A DNA stretch of 63,872 nucleotides from Victivallales bacterium (GCA_016285345.1 JAEEQN010000014.1:1-63872); one strand, 5' to 3'. Shown: positions 9,083 to 18,535, numbered from the stretch's first letter. The notes: generated by a model from the letters alone, not told the origin. A program made the numbers and translations.

Positions 9083-9433
9083 GGATGTTGCTCTGTTTTC
9101 TCCCCGCGTTGAACGGGAAATGAGGTTGTTTCCGTATTTGCCGCGAATCGGCATACAAATACACTATAACACTATTAACGCCGGACCATCTCATAAAATT
9201 GTGTCGTACGCGCATTTTTCAATAAAGAAAAATGGCCGTCGACATGATGCCGGATTATTGCGGACTTGCGCGTCCCGCCGCCTGCAAAAAAACGCCGGAT
9301 GGCCGTGTCTACCCCCGAAAACGCTCTGATTTTTTCGGAAACAGCTTGAAAATCCCGCTCGGAAGGGTATATTATCAAAAAATTATTTTCTAAAACAATC
9401 ACACAATACCCCTATACAAACAGGAAAGACCCC
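9083..9433. other. Divergent intergenic region
   Basis: 351 nt between the serpin operon and the GH2 gene. It holds the GH2 promoter at 9346-9373. For the minus strand there is a TATAGT at 9168-9163, but only a poor -35 partner. No other gene is seen. Confidence 0.6.
9346..9373 (+). promoter_or_regulatory. Promoter of the GH2 gene
   Basis: TTGAAA (9346-9351), 16 nt, TATATT (9368-9373), 60 nt before the GH2 start codon. Confidence 0.75.
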
Positions 9434-12400
9434 ATGAAAAAATCCATCTTCATCCTCGCGCTCGCCGCCGGAATGTTCTGGCAGGCCGATGCGCGCGAAG
9501 TCGTCAGTCTCTCCGGCTCCGGCTGGAAACTCTGGCGCGACACCGACGCAAAGTGGCAGTCCGAACACGTCGTTGTCCCCGGCACTCCGCTCGACCAGAT
9601 CACCGCGCATCAGCCGACCGGCGGCTGGGACGCCCTGAGCAAGGCGGACCGCAAGGACGTCTCGGTCCCCGGCACGGTCGAACAGTATTTCACCGACATG
9701 TCCGCGCTGGAAAAGGACTACACGATCGACCCGAAGAACTTCTGGCAGCCGCTGCAGGGCGTTTCGTGGTGGAGCCGCACGTTCAAGGTCGACCGGGACC
9801 TGACCGGCAAGAAGGTTTTCCTCCGCTTCTCCGCGCTCACCTACCAGGCCGAGATATTCCTGAACCATGAGCTCATCGCGTGCGACGCCGCGTGCGACAC
9901 CGAGTTCGTGCTCGACATCACCGGCAAGCTCAAGAAAGGCGACACCGCCGCGCTCGACATCCGCATCACCAACCCCGGCGGCGACTACGACTGGACCGAC
10001 TACATCCCGTTCACGTGGAACGGCGTCAAGCTGAACGGCAGACGCGCCGTCGGCGGCGTGACCGGCCATGTCTCCCTCGAGATCACCGATCCCGTGTACA
10101 TCGATGACGTGTACATCATGAACACCCCCGATCCGAAGACTGTCGAAGTCCGCATCACCGCGGTCAACGACACCGGCAAGGACGTGGAGGAGGAATGCAC
10201 CGTCCGGCTCGTGCAGGACAACGTCCCGGTCATGGCTGGTGAGTTTGTCAAGCTCAAACCCGGCGAAAACCTCATCACCCGCAAGTTCACGCACGCGAAC
10301 GCGGAGCTGTGGGACCTCGACAACCCGAATCTGTACACCATGAGCGTGAAGATCGGCGACGAGGAAGAAGTCCAGACGTTCGGGTTCCGCTGGTTCGGCC
10401 CGGAAGGCGTCGGCAAGGACGCCATGTTCCGCCTCAACGGCAAGCGCATCGTGCTGCGTTCCGCGATCAGCTGGGGCTGGTGGCCCGTCACCGGCACCAT
10501 CCCGCTCCCCGAATACGCCGAGAAGCAGATCAAGGCCGCGAAGGACTTCGGCATGAACATGCTGAACTTCCACCGCCACATGGGCCAGGACATCGTGCTT
10601 CAGGAAGCCGACAGGCAGGGCCTCCTGTACTACGCCGAGCCCGGCGGATTCATCTCCGGCAGCCAGTCTCCCGAAGGCCGCGTGATCGCGAAGGAACGCG
10701 TCCGCCGCATGGTGAAGAAATTCCGTTCCCACCCGTCCCTCGTCATCTACAACCTCATCAACGAGCTCGGTCTCGGCCGCGAACAGCATGACCAGAACTG
10801 GTATTCCAGCATGGTCTCCTTCACGCACCAGAACGACCCGTCGCGCATCGTGGTGCTCACCAGCGGCTGGAGCAAGGAAGGCATCAACGTCGAAGACTAC
10901 AACAAGATGAACTGCATGCCGTTCGACGACAAGGTGTACCAGGTCGGATTCCGCGACAACCACAACGCGACCGGCCCGAACATCTCCTATCCCGCGAACT
11001 ACTACACGAACAGCAAGCGCTACTGGAACTACACCGAGAACAAGGAAGAGCTCGTCTTCTGGGGCGAGGAAGGCGCCATCTCCACTCCGCCGCGCCTCGA
11101 GCTCATCATGGACGAACTGAAGAAGATCGGCCAGGACGGCATGGACGGCGAGGACTACAGGAACTGGTACAAGCGCATGAACAAGTACCTCGACGAGAAG
11201 GGCCTCCGCAAGGACTTCCCGACCGTCGAGGCCTTCACCAGCGAGCTCGGCAAGGTCGGCATCCGCCACCAGGGCCGCCGCATCGAGATCATCCGCCTGA
11301 ACAACATCACCGACGGCTACGCGATCAACGGCTGGGAAGCCATGCTCCGCGAGAACAACTCCGGCGTCGTCGACACCTTCCGCAACCCGAAGGGCGATCC
11401 CGCCATCCTCCGCGCCTACAACGCCCCGCTGAAGCTCGCGGTCCACACCCCGACCCCGTCGTTCACCGTTCCGAACACCATCACCGCTGACATCCACATC
11501 ATCAACGAGGAGAACCTGAACGGCGAATACACGCTCGTAACGCAGCTCATTCAGGACGGCAAGGTCGTCAACGAGTCCGAGCAGACCGTGAAGGTCACCG
11601 GCGGCGACGTCTACGGCGAACTCCTCGCCGAGGGCGTGAAAGTCCAGGTCGACAAGCCCGGCGTCTCCGTCATCAAGGCGATCCTCAAGGGAACCAAGGC
11701 CGAGGGCGAAATGGAAGTCACGGCCGTCGACAACTCCAGGATCCAGCTCCCCTCCGGCAAGACCTATGCCGTTTATGAGAATCCGCAGCCTCAGGGGCAG
11801 GGCGGTTTCGGCGGCGGTCAGGGCGGCTTCCCCGGAATGGGCGGCGGCCAGGGCGGTTTCGGCGGCGGTCGCGGCGGCTTCGGTGGCGGTCGCGGCGGCC
11901 AGCCCCAGCAGTCGCTCGTCAGCATCCTCAACGCCGCGGGCGGCAACTTCCAGACCTTCCAGCCCGGCAGCGGCCTGAAGCCCGACGTGCTCGTCGTGAC
12001 CCAGCGCTACCCCGTTCCGCAGAGAATCCAGGCGAACTCCATCGCCACGCCCGACGGAACCGCCGGCGCGTTCCGCCTGACCTTCCTCGTCGACGGCGAA
12101 AAGCGCGCCGAACGCAACGTCCGTCAGCTCGAACTGGCGCTCCCGGACGGCGGCACGCCCGATCCGAACGTGCCTATGACCGCCGGTTACACGGTCCTCT
12201 TCGAAGGCCAGTACATGCCGGCCGCCGACGGCGACTACAACTTCAAGATCGAAGGCCCGACCAAGGCCGACGACCAGCTGAGCTTCAAGGTCGACGGCAA
12301 GGAAGTCGCGGTCGCGAACGACGGCACCGCCAAGGTCACGCTCTACCGCGGCGTCCCCGCGCAGCTCGCCATCTCCATGACCAAGAAGACCGCGCAGCGC

Positions 12401-12937
12401 TTCAACGTCCTCTGCTTCCCGCCGAACGGCAATTCCGTCGACGTGAACGCGGTCGTCGAGCTCGCAAAGGCCGGCACGCAGGTCATCGTCCTCAACGACG
12501 TGGAAAACTGGGCTCCGACCATCGCCGCCGCGAACGGCAAACTGAAATACCTCGGCAGCTTCCGTCTCGGCAACAACTGGGTCGGCGGCCAGTATTTCTG
12601 CAAGGACCACCCCGTTTTCAACGGCTTCCTGAAGCCCGCCGTCCTCGACTACGCGTTCGATGCCGCGGTCTCCAATCCTCGCTCCGCCATCATCATGGAA
12701 GGCGACGAGGAGCTGATCTCGGGCGCGTGGCATTCCCTCGGCTGCCGCATGGGCACCGCCATCGGCCGCGCGAAGACCGGTTCCGGCTCCTTCTTCTACT
12801 CTACGCTCGGGCTCACCAACTACAACGATCCCGTGTGCAGAAGACTCCTCTTCAACCTGATCGAGTACGCAGCCGGACGCAACCGTTCCGACGTCGTCGA
12901 CAGCGGCCACACCGACCAGGACGGCAACAAGCTCTGA
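9434..12937 (+). CDS. Secreted glycoside hydrolase family 2 protein with Gly-rich insert
   Basis: A protein of 1167 residues. A signal peptide (1-20, ending ADA) is followed by a jelly-roll sugar-binding domain (SWWSRTFKVDRD, YQAEIFLNHE), an Ig-like domain and a TIM barrel. NLINELG carries the predicted acid/base N443-E444, and FWGEEG about 100 residues later supplies the nucleophile (E545 or E546). This matches the beta-galactosidase/glucuronidase family plan. At residues about 786-826 an extreme Gly-Phe-Gln/Arg repeat (GGFGGGQGG-type units) separates the catalytic half from a C-terminal half. That half contains a PA14-like segment (AADGDYNFKIEGP) and a ThuA/glutamine-amidotransferase-like tail. 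It is monocistronic, with its own promoter and terminator. Substrate unknown. Confidence 0.9.
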   Translation: MKKSIFILALAAGMFWQADAREVVSLSGSGWKLWRDTDAKWQSEHVVVPGTPLDQITAHQPTGGWDALSKADRKDVSVPGTVEQYFTDMSALEKDYTIDPKNFWQPLQGVSWWSRTFKVDRDLTGKKVFLRFSALTYQAEIFLNHELIACDAACDTEFVLDITGKLKKGDTAALDIRITNPGGDYDWTDYIPFTWNGVKLNGRRAVGGVTGHVSLEITDPVYIDDVYIMNTPDPKTVEVRITAVNDTGKDVEEECTVRLVQDNVPVMAGEFVKLKPGENLITRKFTHANAELWDLDNPNLYTMSVKIGDEEEVQTFGFRWFGPEGVGKDAMFRLNGKRIVLRSAISWGWWPVTGTIPLPEYAEKQIKAAKDFGMNMLNFHRHMGQDIVLQEADRQGLLYYAEPGGFISGSQSPEGRVIAKERVRRMVKKFRSHPSLVIYNLINELGLGREQHDQNWYSSMVSFTHQNDPSRIVVLTSGWSKEGINVEDYNKMNCMPFDDKVYQVGFRDNHNATGPNISYPANYYTNSKRYWNYTENKEELVFWGEEGAISTPPRLELIMDELKKIGQDGMDGEDYRNWYKRMNKYLDEKGLRKDFPTVEAFTSELGKVGIRHQGRRIEIIRLNNITDGYAINGWEAMLRENNSGVVDTFRNPKGDPAILRAYNAPLKLAVHTPTPSFTVPNTITADIHIINEENLNGEYTLVTQLIQDGKVVNESEQTVKVTGGDVYGELLAEGVKVQVDKPGVSVIKAILKGTKAEGEMEVTAVDNSRIQLPSGKTYAVYENPQPQGQGGFGGGQGGFPGMGGGQGGFGGGRGGFGGGRGGQPQQSLVSILNAAGGNFQTFQPGSGLKPDVLVVTQRYPVPQRIQANSIATPDGTAGAFRLTFLVDGEKRAERNVRQLELALPDGGTPDPNVPMTAGYTVLFEGQYMPAADGDYNFKIEGPTKADDQLSFKVDGKEVAVANDGTAKVTLYRGVPAQLAISMTKKTAQRFNVLCFPPNGNSVDVNAVVELAKAGTQVIVLNDVENWAPTIAAANGKLKYLGSFRLGNNWVGGQYFCKDHPVFNGFLKPAVLDYAFDAAVSNPRSAIIMEGDEELISGAWHSLGCRMGTAIGRAKTGSGSFFYSTLGLTNYNDPVCRRLLFNLIEYAAGRNRSDVVDSGHTDQDGNKL

Positions 12938-12973
12938 TCAGCAAACCATCCGGCGGGCATTGTCCCACCATTT

Positions 12974-13018
12974 GCGGCGGCAGTTCTCTTCACCGGGGAC
13001 TGCCGCCGCAACTTTTTT
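12974..13018 (+). terminator. Terminator of the GH2 gene
   Basis: An 11-bp perfect stem (GCGGCGGCAGT / ACTGCCGCCGC) is followed by AACTTTTTT. It lies 37 nt after the GH2 stop. Confidence 0.9.
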
Positions 13019-13044
13019 CCCCAGACAATGAGGGAAAAAGATAA

Positions 13045-13074
13045 GTCGCATGAGTCTCATCCGACCCATGCGAC
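13045..13074 (-). terminator. Terminator of the Sel1-repeat gene
   Basis: An 8-bp stem GTCGCATG / CATGCGAC. On the minus strand it is followed by TTATCTTTTT, 42 nt after the Sel1 gene stop. A T-rich stretch on the other side makes weak bidirectional action possible. Confidence 0.6.
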
Positions 13075-13115
13075 CTGTTTTTACCTCATACGAGGTGTGC
13101 GTTCCTTGCCGAATA

Positions 13116-14003
13116 TTACTTCTCGGCTTCCTTCAGCGCCTTGAGCTTCTCGACGCGGATGATCGCGCTCTGCGCGTCCTCAAGCCCGGCGTCTTTCGCC
13201 TTGCGGTACCATTCGAGCGCCGTGTCCAGATTCCGGTCCACGCCTTCGCCGTTTTCATAGCATACGCCGAGCGAATAAATCGCGGTCGGGTTCTGCTGGG
13301 CGGCGGCCTTGCGGTACCATTCGACCGCCGCAAAAGGATCCGGATTCACACCGGAGGCATTCATAAGGCAGGCGGCATAGCACGCCTGTGCTTCGGCATA
13401 GCCTTCTTCCGCCGCCTTTTTGAGGATTTCCACCGCTTCTCTGTATCTCTGGTGTGCGAAAAGATCGTTTGCCCTGGCGACGGATACGCGCCAAAGCGCG
13501 ACCTGAGCTTCCCCGATCCCGCCGTCCAGCGCTTTCTGATACCACGCGATCGCCTCGTCCAGATTCGGCGTCACGCCTTGGCCGTATTCATAGCAGACCG
13601 CGAGCTCGTAATACGCCACGGGAACATTCTGTGCGGCGGCCTTGCGGTACCATTCGACCGCCGTCACAGGATCCGCCGCCACGCCGCTGCCCTGCTTGAG
13701 GCTGCCTCCGTAATAGATCTGCGCCCACGGGTTGCCGAGTTCCGCCGACTGACGCAGCAGATCCGCCGCCCCGGCGAAATCCTGTTTCTCGTACAGCGCG
13801 TATGCGTCCTGAAGGAGCTTGTCCGCCCTGTTCTGTCCGTTCGACCGGGTATAAGCCAGAACGCAGGCGAATCCGAGCAGAAGCACCACCCAGATCGCGA
13901 TCACGATCTTGTTGGAGCCTTTTCCGCCGCCGCAACCGCATCCGCAACCGCCTGCGCTCTGTTCCTGAGGCGCCGTTTCCACGTTATTTCCGTTCTGTTC
14001 CAT
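13116..14003 (-). CDS. Membrane-anchored Sel1-repeat protein
   Basis: A protein of 295 residues. The start at 14003 is preferred because GAAGGA lies 7 nt upstream and the promoter -10 overlaps the longer in-frame start. The cytoplasmic N-terminus carries a Cys/Gly cluster (GGCGCGCGGGKG, about 18-29). One transmembrane helix at about 34-52 follows, then five to six Sel1/TPR-like repeats (AVEWYRKAAAQ, AIAWYQKALDGG, AVEILKKAAEEG, ALEWYRKAKDAG). Such solenoids scaffold protein complexes. The Cys cluster could bind metal or be lipidated, but neither can be shown. Monocistronic. Confidence 0.87.
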   Translation of the reverse strand: MEQNGNNVETAPQEQSAGGCGCGCGGGKGSNKIVIAIWVVLLLGFACVLAYTRSNGQNRADKLLQDAYALYEKQDFAGAADLLRQSAELGNPWAQIYYGGSLKQGSGVAADPVTAVEWYRKAAAQNVPVAYYELAVCYEYGQGVTPNLDEAIAWYQKALDGGIGEAQVALWRVSVARANDLFAHQRYREAVEILKKAAEEGYAEAQACYAACLMNASGVNPDPFAAVEWYRKAAAQQNPTAIYSLGVCYENGEGVDRNLDTALEWYRKAKDAGLEDAQSAIIRVEKLKALKEAEK

Positions 14004-14056
14004 ATTGTTTTCCTTCTGTCCAAAAGAGGGTGTTTGTGTTTGCATGATCCGGTACA

Positions 14057-14085
14057 AATATACAATCGTGCGGCGTAAAAATCAA
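14057..14085 (-). promoter_or_regulatory. Promoter of the Sel1-repeat gene
   Basis: On the minus strand TTGATT (14085-14080), 17 nt, TATATT (14062-14057). Transcription would begin near 14050 and so exclude the longest in-frame start. Confidence 0.7.
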
Positions 14086-14167
14086 GTTTCTTTGCATGAT
14101 ATGTGCGTCATTTCCCGGAAAGGCGGGCATTCCCGGAGCTTCCCTTTTCCGTTCAGGATGAAGCGGT

Positions 14168-15325
14168 TCAACGGCCCTTCGGGAACAGCATGACTTCGAG
14201 CCATTCGCTCAGATGGTCGTCGAGCCAGTAGTCCTGCATGCGGACATAGTTGGTGCGGATGAACTGGAACTGCGCGTCCGGATCGGCAAAAAGCCCGCTG
14301 ACCTTGCGGTCGAGCGTGTCCGCCGTGTCGAAACACGCATCCGGAGCGATCTTCATGTAGTTGCCGAGGTCCTGCACGAAGGCGGGCGTGCCTTCGGCCC
14401 AGGATTCCAGGAGCTTGATCGGACTCTTGCATTCGTTGAACATGGAGTGCCGGAGCGGCTGGATGAAGAGGTCGGCGCGGATGGAACGCCGGACGCGCGG
14501 ATAGTCCAGAAACGGACCGACCGGAATACGCGTGAAGTCATTGGCGTATTTCTCAAGGGCAGGGGGAAATCCGCCGTGGAAGACGAAATCGTACTTGCGG
14601 CGGTTCTCAGCGATCCAGTCGAGGATGCCGGAGAAATCGTCGCCCGCTCCTGTCCGGTTCATATCGCAATGCGATATGCCGCAGGAGAAACAGATGCGCG
14701 GCTTCCGCGATTTCTGCGAACGGATGCGGTCGAGGATGACCGCTTCGTCGTAGGAGTCGAAGAAATAGCGTGGCAGATAGTTCGGGATCACGCGGAATTT
14801 TGTGCGCGGAAGTCCGAATTTCGAACTGTAGTAGTCTGCGAGCGGGTCGCACGTGACCGTAATCGCATCACTCCCGCCCATATAGACGGGGATCGCTTCC
14901 TTGCCCTCTCTGAAACAGTTGCGGTAGCAGTTATAGACGGGGATGTCCTCATGGACGAGGATATCGTCGATCTCGTAGATGAACGGGAAATGGTATTTGT
15001 CTTTCGCGGGGAGAAGGATGTCACGGAACCATTTGAGATCGCGTGTGGAGCAGGCGCCCTGGAGACGGAAGGACGAAAGAAGAGGAAAGAGTTCCCGGTT
15101 GTTGAACAGGATCCGCGCATCGCAGAAAATCGCGCGGTCATAGATCTGGGAGAGCAGCTGGGAGATGAAGAGAATCCGGTAGTAGGAGCATCCGCCGGCG
15201 TCGATGTGTGTGGAGGCGAAACCATACGTTTTTTCCGGAATCAGACGGACTGGGCCGGAGGTTTTGGCGTCCGGCGATTCAGGACGCGCCGGGACGACCG
15301 GTTTGGGCGGTACGAATTGAATCAT
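14168..15325 (-). CDS. GT-B type glycosyltransferase-like protein
   Basis: A protein of 385 residues starting MIQFVPPK. A longer frame extends 39 codons upstream, but the promoter at 15390-15417 lies inside that extension. The fold pattern is two Rossmann-like halves. GGCSYYRI near the N-terminus resembles the donor-lobe glycine loop. The C-terminal KSPIKLLESWAEGTPAFV is the ExxE-type nucleotide-sugar binding segment of family GT1/GT4 enzymes. No signal peptide or transmembrane helix is seen. It is alone, with no polysaccharide cluster beside it, so acceptor and donor cannot be predicted. Confidence 0.7.
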   Translation of the reverse strand: MIQFVPPKPVVPARPESPDAKTSGPVRLIPEKTYGFASTHIDAGGCSYYRILFISQLLSQIYDRAIFCDARILFNNRELFPLLSSFRLQGACSTRDLKWFRDILLPAKDKYHFPFIYEIDDILVHEDIPVYNCYRNCFREGKEAIPVYMGGSDAITVTCDPLADYYSSKFGLPRTKFRVIPNYLPRYFFDSYDEAVILDRIRSQKSRKPRICFSCGISHCDMNRTGAGDDFSGILDWIAENRRKYDFVFHGGFPPALEKYANDFTRIPVGPFLDYPRVRRSIRADLFIQPLRHSMFNECKSPIKLLESWAEGTPAFVQDLGNYMKIAPDACFDTADTLDRKVSGLFADPDAQFQFIRTNYVRMQDYWLDDHLSEWLEVMLFPKGR

Positions 15326-15389
15326 ATTGATTTTTGGGAGGAGTTGTCCGGAGCGGTCCGGCTTGTTTTTTCTGATGATCCTGAAAACA

Positions 15390-15417
15390 AATATAATCCG
15401 GCAAAAACGAAAAACAA
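15390..15417 (-). promoter_or_regulatory. Promoter of the glycosyltransferase gene
   Basis: On the minus strand TTGTTT (15417-15412), 16 nt, TATATT (15395-15390), 65 nt before the chosen start. Confidence 0.6.
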
Positions 15418-15468
15418 GCCCGGAATCCGGAAAAGCGGTCAAAAATGAGGAAAAAAGCGGATTTGAGG

Positions 15469-15497
15469 TTGAAGTTTCATCGTGCGCGGTCTATATT
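15469..15497 (+). promoter_or_regulatory. Promoter of the Ser/Thr kinase gene
   Basis: TTGAAG (15469-15474), 17 nt, TATATT (15492-15497). The predicted transcription start, near 15504, lies downstream of the first in-frame ATG (15500) and supports the later start. Confidence 0.65.
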
Positions 15498-15583
15498 AGA
15501 TGGATAATCAGCTAATGATTTCCTTCTGCCGGATTTCCCGTTTTCCGTATCCGGCGGTCATGGCGCAACGAAAAGAAGAATCC

Positions 15584-17920
15584 ATGCTCTACTGTCCGAA
15601 ATGCCAGCAGCTTGAACCGACCTCGCCGCAAAAACACGACGACGGCACGGTGACGTATCTCTGCGGGAAATGCGGCGGCGCCATCCCGCTGCGCCGCGAC
15701 CTGCGGCCGGGCGAAGTCGTGGCGGGATTCAAAATCGAGGAGGAACTCGGTCGCGGCGCGATGGGGATCGTATACCAGGCTAGGCAGACCAACCTTGACC
15801 GCGAGGTCGCGATCAAGATCCTGTCCGACGACAGCGCCAGCGACGAGGTGTACGTGGAACGTTTCTTCCGCGAGGCGCGTGCGGCGGCGAGCCTGTCGCA
15901 TCCGAACGTGGTGCAGGCGTACGACGCGGGCGTGACCGAGGACGGCATCTATTATTTCGTGATGGAGAAGATCACCGGGGAAAACCTGGAACTGGTGCTG
16001 AACAACGTCGGACCGCTGAACATCCCGCAGGCGCTGGACGTCTTTATTTCCGTTGCAAACGCTCTGTCCTATGCCTGGACCCGGAATCAGCTCAGTCACG
16101 GAGACATCAAGCCGGAAAACATCATCATGCGCCTGAACGGAAAGGTCAAGCTCGCCGACTTCGGGCTTGCCCGCCGCGCGAAAGACCCCGAACTGGCCGA
16201 AGAGGACATCCGCGCCACGCCCGCCTATGCCCCGCCCGAGATCATCAACGGCGACAAGGATGTTCCCGGATTCAAGTCGGACATGTATTCCTTCGGCGCC
16301 ACGGCCTACCATATCCTGATCGGGCATGAGCCGTTCATTGATTCCGACCCCATGAAGGTCTGCGCCATGCAGCTTTCCGATGTCCAGACGCCGCTTTGCG
16401 AGCTGAACCCGAACATCCCGAAACGTCTGTCCGATCTGGTCGACGCGCTCATGGAGAAGGATCCGGCGAACCGGCCCGCGTCATGGAGCGATGTTGTTGA
16501 CGAACTGAAGGAGATCCAGCGGGAACTCAATAATGCGACGGTTCCCGGAAAACATGATGATTCCGATGCCGGACGTATCCCCGCAAAACAGGGAAAGAAA
16601 CGTTTTCCGGTTTGGGCAATCGCGGCCGCGGTTGGCCTGCTGATTGCCGCAATTGCCGTAATCGTGTTCAAAATGAATTCAAAAACGGACGGGCCGGGCA
16701 AAGACCGCCCGCCCGCCGCCGACAACACGCCGTCTGTAACCGGAAAACCTGTGTCCGGGAGTAAAACGGAACCGGCATCCATTCACGACGCGGCATTTTA
16801 TCAGGCCCGGTGGCGCATGATTCTGGAAGAATCCAGGGATTCCGGTCTGGAGCTGAGTCAGATCGAGAAGTTTGTCGCGGAGGCCGGAACGAAAGCCCCC
16901 GCGGAGGCGGTCGAGGCGCTTGCCGAGCTCCGTGCCGCCGAGAAGCAAAGCCGTGCGCTGGCCTTGCGGAACGAGCTTCTGGATCTGGCCGCGGCGTTCG
17001 ATCCGGATGATGTGAAAGATTTGGATTTCGATGCGATTGATGCGCTGTGCCAATCCGCTTTTTCGAAACGCGATGAACTGAGGAAGCTCGACGCCGAGCT
17101 TTCCGAACATGTTTTTCTGCCGGAACAACAGAAGACGGTCGATGCCTATGTGAAACAGCTTTCCGATCTGCAATTGGCCTTGTCTCTGGGCGGCGATGTT
17201 TCGGGCTGGACGAAACCTGAAACGAGCAGGCCGGATGACAAGCCGCCGTCCGCACAGACGGATCAGGAACCGGCGAAAACGGAGAAGGAAGACATCGCGG
17301 AATCCGCGATGGATCCCAAGCTGCTCATGAATTATCTGCTCCTGCTGGACTATCTGCCGGGCACCATCCTTGACGAACCGAAAAGCGCCGAGGCGCTCCG
17401 GCTGGTGACAGAACTCCTTTCCGACAAGGATTTTACAGCCGAAATCCCGCGCAGGAACTGCCTCGGCATCCGGAAATTCCTGGTGCTGAACAACGCGCCG
17501 CTTCTGCCGTATCTTGATGAAAACGAAAAGGCGCTCCAGGGCATGAAGCTCTTCCCCCGTTCCTATCCGGACAGTGTTCTTGTCGATATTTCCGGTTCCA
17601 CCTTCCAGCTGAGCGTCCAGGACAAAAAGGCCAACATCAGGCAGAAGAAAACCTGGAATCAGCTCCGCAGGGAGGAAGGGGAGGACCGGATCATCGTAAC
17701 ACTGATCAACAGTCCCCAGCTGGCGAAGCTGTCCGGGGAATTCCGCGAATATCTGTTTGTGCGGGCTCTTTTCCTCGGTGTCGATCCCGAGGTGCTTCAG
17801 AACCGTTTCGAACGTGCTTCCGGCATGTCCTCGTCGAAAATGGAAGAGCTGGGCAGGATTGCCGGTTTTTTCCGGAATGCTTTGCTTGAAGAAGAGGATG
17901 AGGAAGAAGAGGAAGACTGA
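15584..17920 (+). CDS. Zinc-ribbon transmembrane Ser/Thr protein kinase (PknB type)
   Basis: A protein of 778 residues. It begins with a four-Cys zinc ribbon (CPKC at 4-7, CGKC at about 30-33) and continues with a Hanks-type kinase domain at about 52-315. It shows the GRGAMG loop, VAIK (K78), the catalytic loop HGDIKPEN (D174) and DFG (D192). The usual HRD Arg is Gly, as in kinases not controlled through activation-loop phosphorylation. A transmembrane helix at about 341-364 follows. The extracytoplasmic C-terminal half is acidic, partly coiled and without a known domain, and ends in a run of Glu/Asp. GAAGAA precedes the chosen start; ATG 15560 is the alternative. Kinases of this layout are frequent in PVC bacteria. 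Substrates unknown. Confidence 0.9.
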   Translation: MLYCPKCQQLEPTSPQKHDDGTVTYLCGKCGGAIPLRRDLRPGEVVAGFKIEEELGRGAMGIVYQARQTNLDREVAIKILSDDSASDEVYVERFFREARAAASLSHPNVVQAYDAGVTEDGIYYFVMEKITGENLELVLNNVGPLNIPQALDVFISVANALSYAWTRNQLSHGDIKPENIIMRLNGKVKLADFGLARRAKDPELAEEDIRATPAYAPPEIINGDKDVPGFKSDMYSFGATAYHILIGHEPFIDSDPMKVCAMQLSDVQTPLCELNPNIPKRLSDLVDALMEKDPANRPASWSDVVDELKEIQRELNNATVPGKHDDSDAGRIPAKQGKKRFPVWAIAAAVGLLIAAIAVIVFKMNSKTDGPGKDRPPAADNTPSVTGKPVSGSKTEPASIHDAAFYQARWRMILEESRDSGLELSQIEKFVAEAGTKAPAEAVEALAELRAAEKQSRALALRNELLDLAAAFDPDDVKDLDFDAIDALCQSAFSKRDELRKLDAELSEHVFLPEQQKTVDAYVKQLSDLQLALSLGGDVSGWTKPETSRPDDKPPSAQTDQEPAKTEKEDIAESAMDPKLLMNYLLLLDYLPGTILDEPKSAEALRLVTELLSDKDFTAEIPRRNCLGIRKFLVLNNAPLLPYLDENEKALQGMKLFPRSYPDSVLVDISGSTFQLSVQDKKANIRQKKTWNQLRREEGEDRIIVTLINSPQLAKLSGEFREYLFVRALFLGVDPEVLQNRFERASGMSSSKMEELGRIAGFFRNALLEEEDEEEEED

Positions 17921-18007
17921 CTTCCCGGACGGAATGAGCCGATTGTACATCTCCACGCTCAAAACCGGAAAAAAAGGGGAAAAAGCGGAAAAAAACGCAA
18001 AATCCGC

Positions 18008-18036
18008 TTGACAATTGAAACAAACAGATGTAAGTT
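18008..18036 (+). promoter_or_regulatory. Promoter of the hibernation factor gene
   Basis: TTGACA (18008-18013), 17 nt, TAAGTT (18031-18036), with TG just before the -10 as in extended -10 promoters. Confidence 0.6.
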
Positions 18037-18104
18037 GAAGGCAGAGAGAACAGGGCCGGAGGTCCGGTCCGCTCAAAGAACCATCAGAACCAAGGAGGTC
18101 TCAT

Positions 18105-18437
18105 ATGGACATTACCGTAAGCGTTCGTCACTTTGAACTTGACAACGAGGTTCGCGATTACGCCGTGAAAGCGGCGGAAGATGCCTTCTCCGAATTCCGT
18201 CTGCGCATCAGCAGCGTGAAGATCGTTCTTGACATGCAGAGAAACACGATCACGGCGCACCTCGACGCGGCCGTGAAGGATCACCCGGTCACGGCCGCTT
18301 CCCAGGCGTTCGACAACGTCTACAAGGCCATCGACGAGGTCGTCGCGAAGGCGTCCGCACAGATGAGACGTTATCTCGACAAGAAGCAGGACCACAAGCA
18401 TACGCCGTCCATCGGCGAGGCGACCTCGGAATCCTGA
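18105..18437 (+). CDS. hpf: Ribosome hibernation promoting factor, short form (HPF/RaiA)
   Basis: A protein of 110 residues with the S30AE/sigma-54-modulation fold. It begins with MDITVSVRHFELDNEVRDYA, then VKIVLDMQRNTITAHLDA and a helix with IDEVVAKASAQMRRYLDKKQDHK. Members bind the 30S decoding site and silence ribosomes in stationary phase. The length fits the short form, which lacks the C-terminal dimerisation domain of long HPF. An optimal AAGGAGG ribosome site and its own promoter and terminator suggest strong, independent expression. Confidence 0.92.
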   Translation: MDITVSVRHFELDNEVRDYAVKAAEDAFSEFRLRISSVKIVLDMQRNTITAHLDAAVKDHPVTAASQAFDNVYKAIDEVVAKASAQMRRYLDKKQDHKHTPSIGEATSES

Positions 18438-18488
18438 ATCATTAATCTTTCTCGCGGCGTCCTGAACTGATCGCCGCGCGGCTTTGAC

Positions 18489-18535
18489 GGCATGCTCCGG
18501 CAACTGAAAAACTCCGGCGCATGCCTTTCTTTTCT
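18489..18535 (+). terminator. Terminator after the hibernation factor gene
   Basis: Stem GGCATGC...GCATGCC extended by CCGG/CCGG across one mismatch, followed by TTTCTTTT. Confidence 0.8.

Noticed and set aside
9383-12910. A 1175-codon open frame on the minus strand
   Set aside because: Antisense to the GH2 gene, with no recognisable domain and a biased composition.
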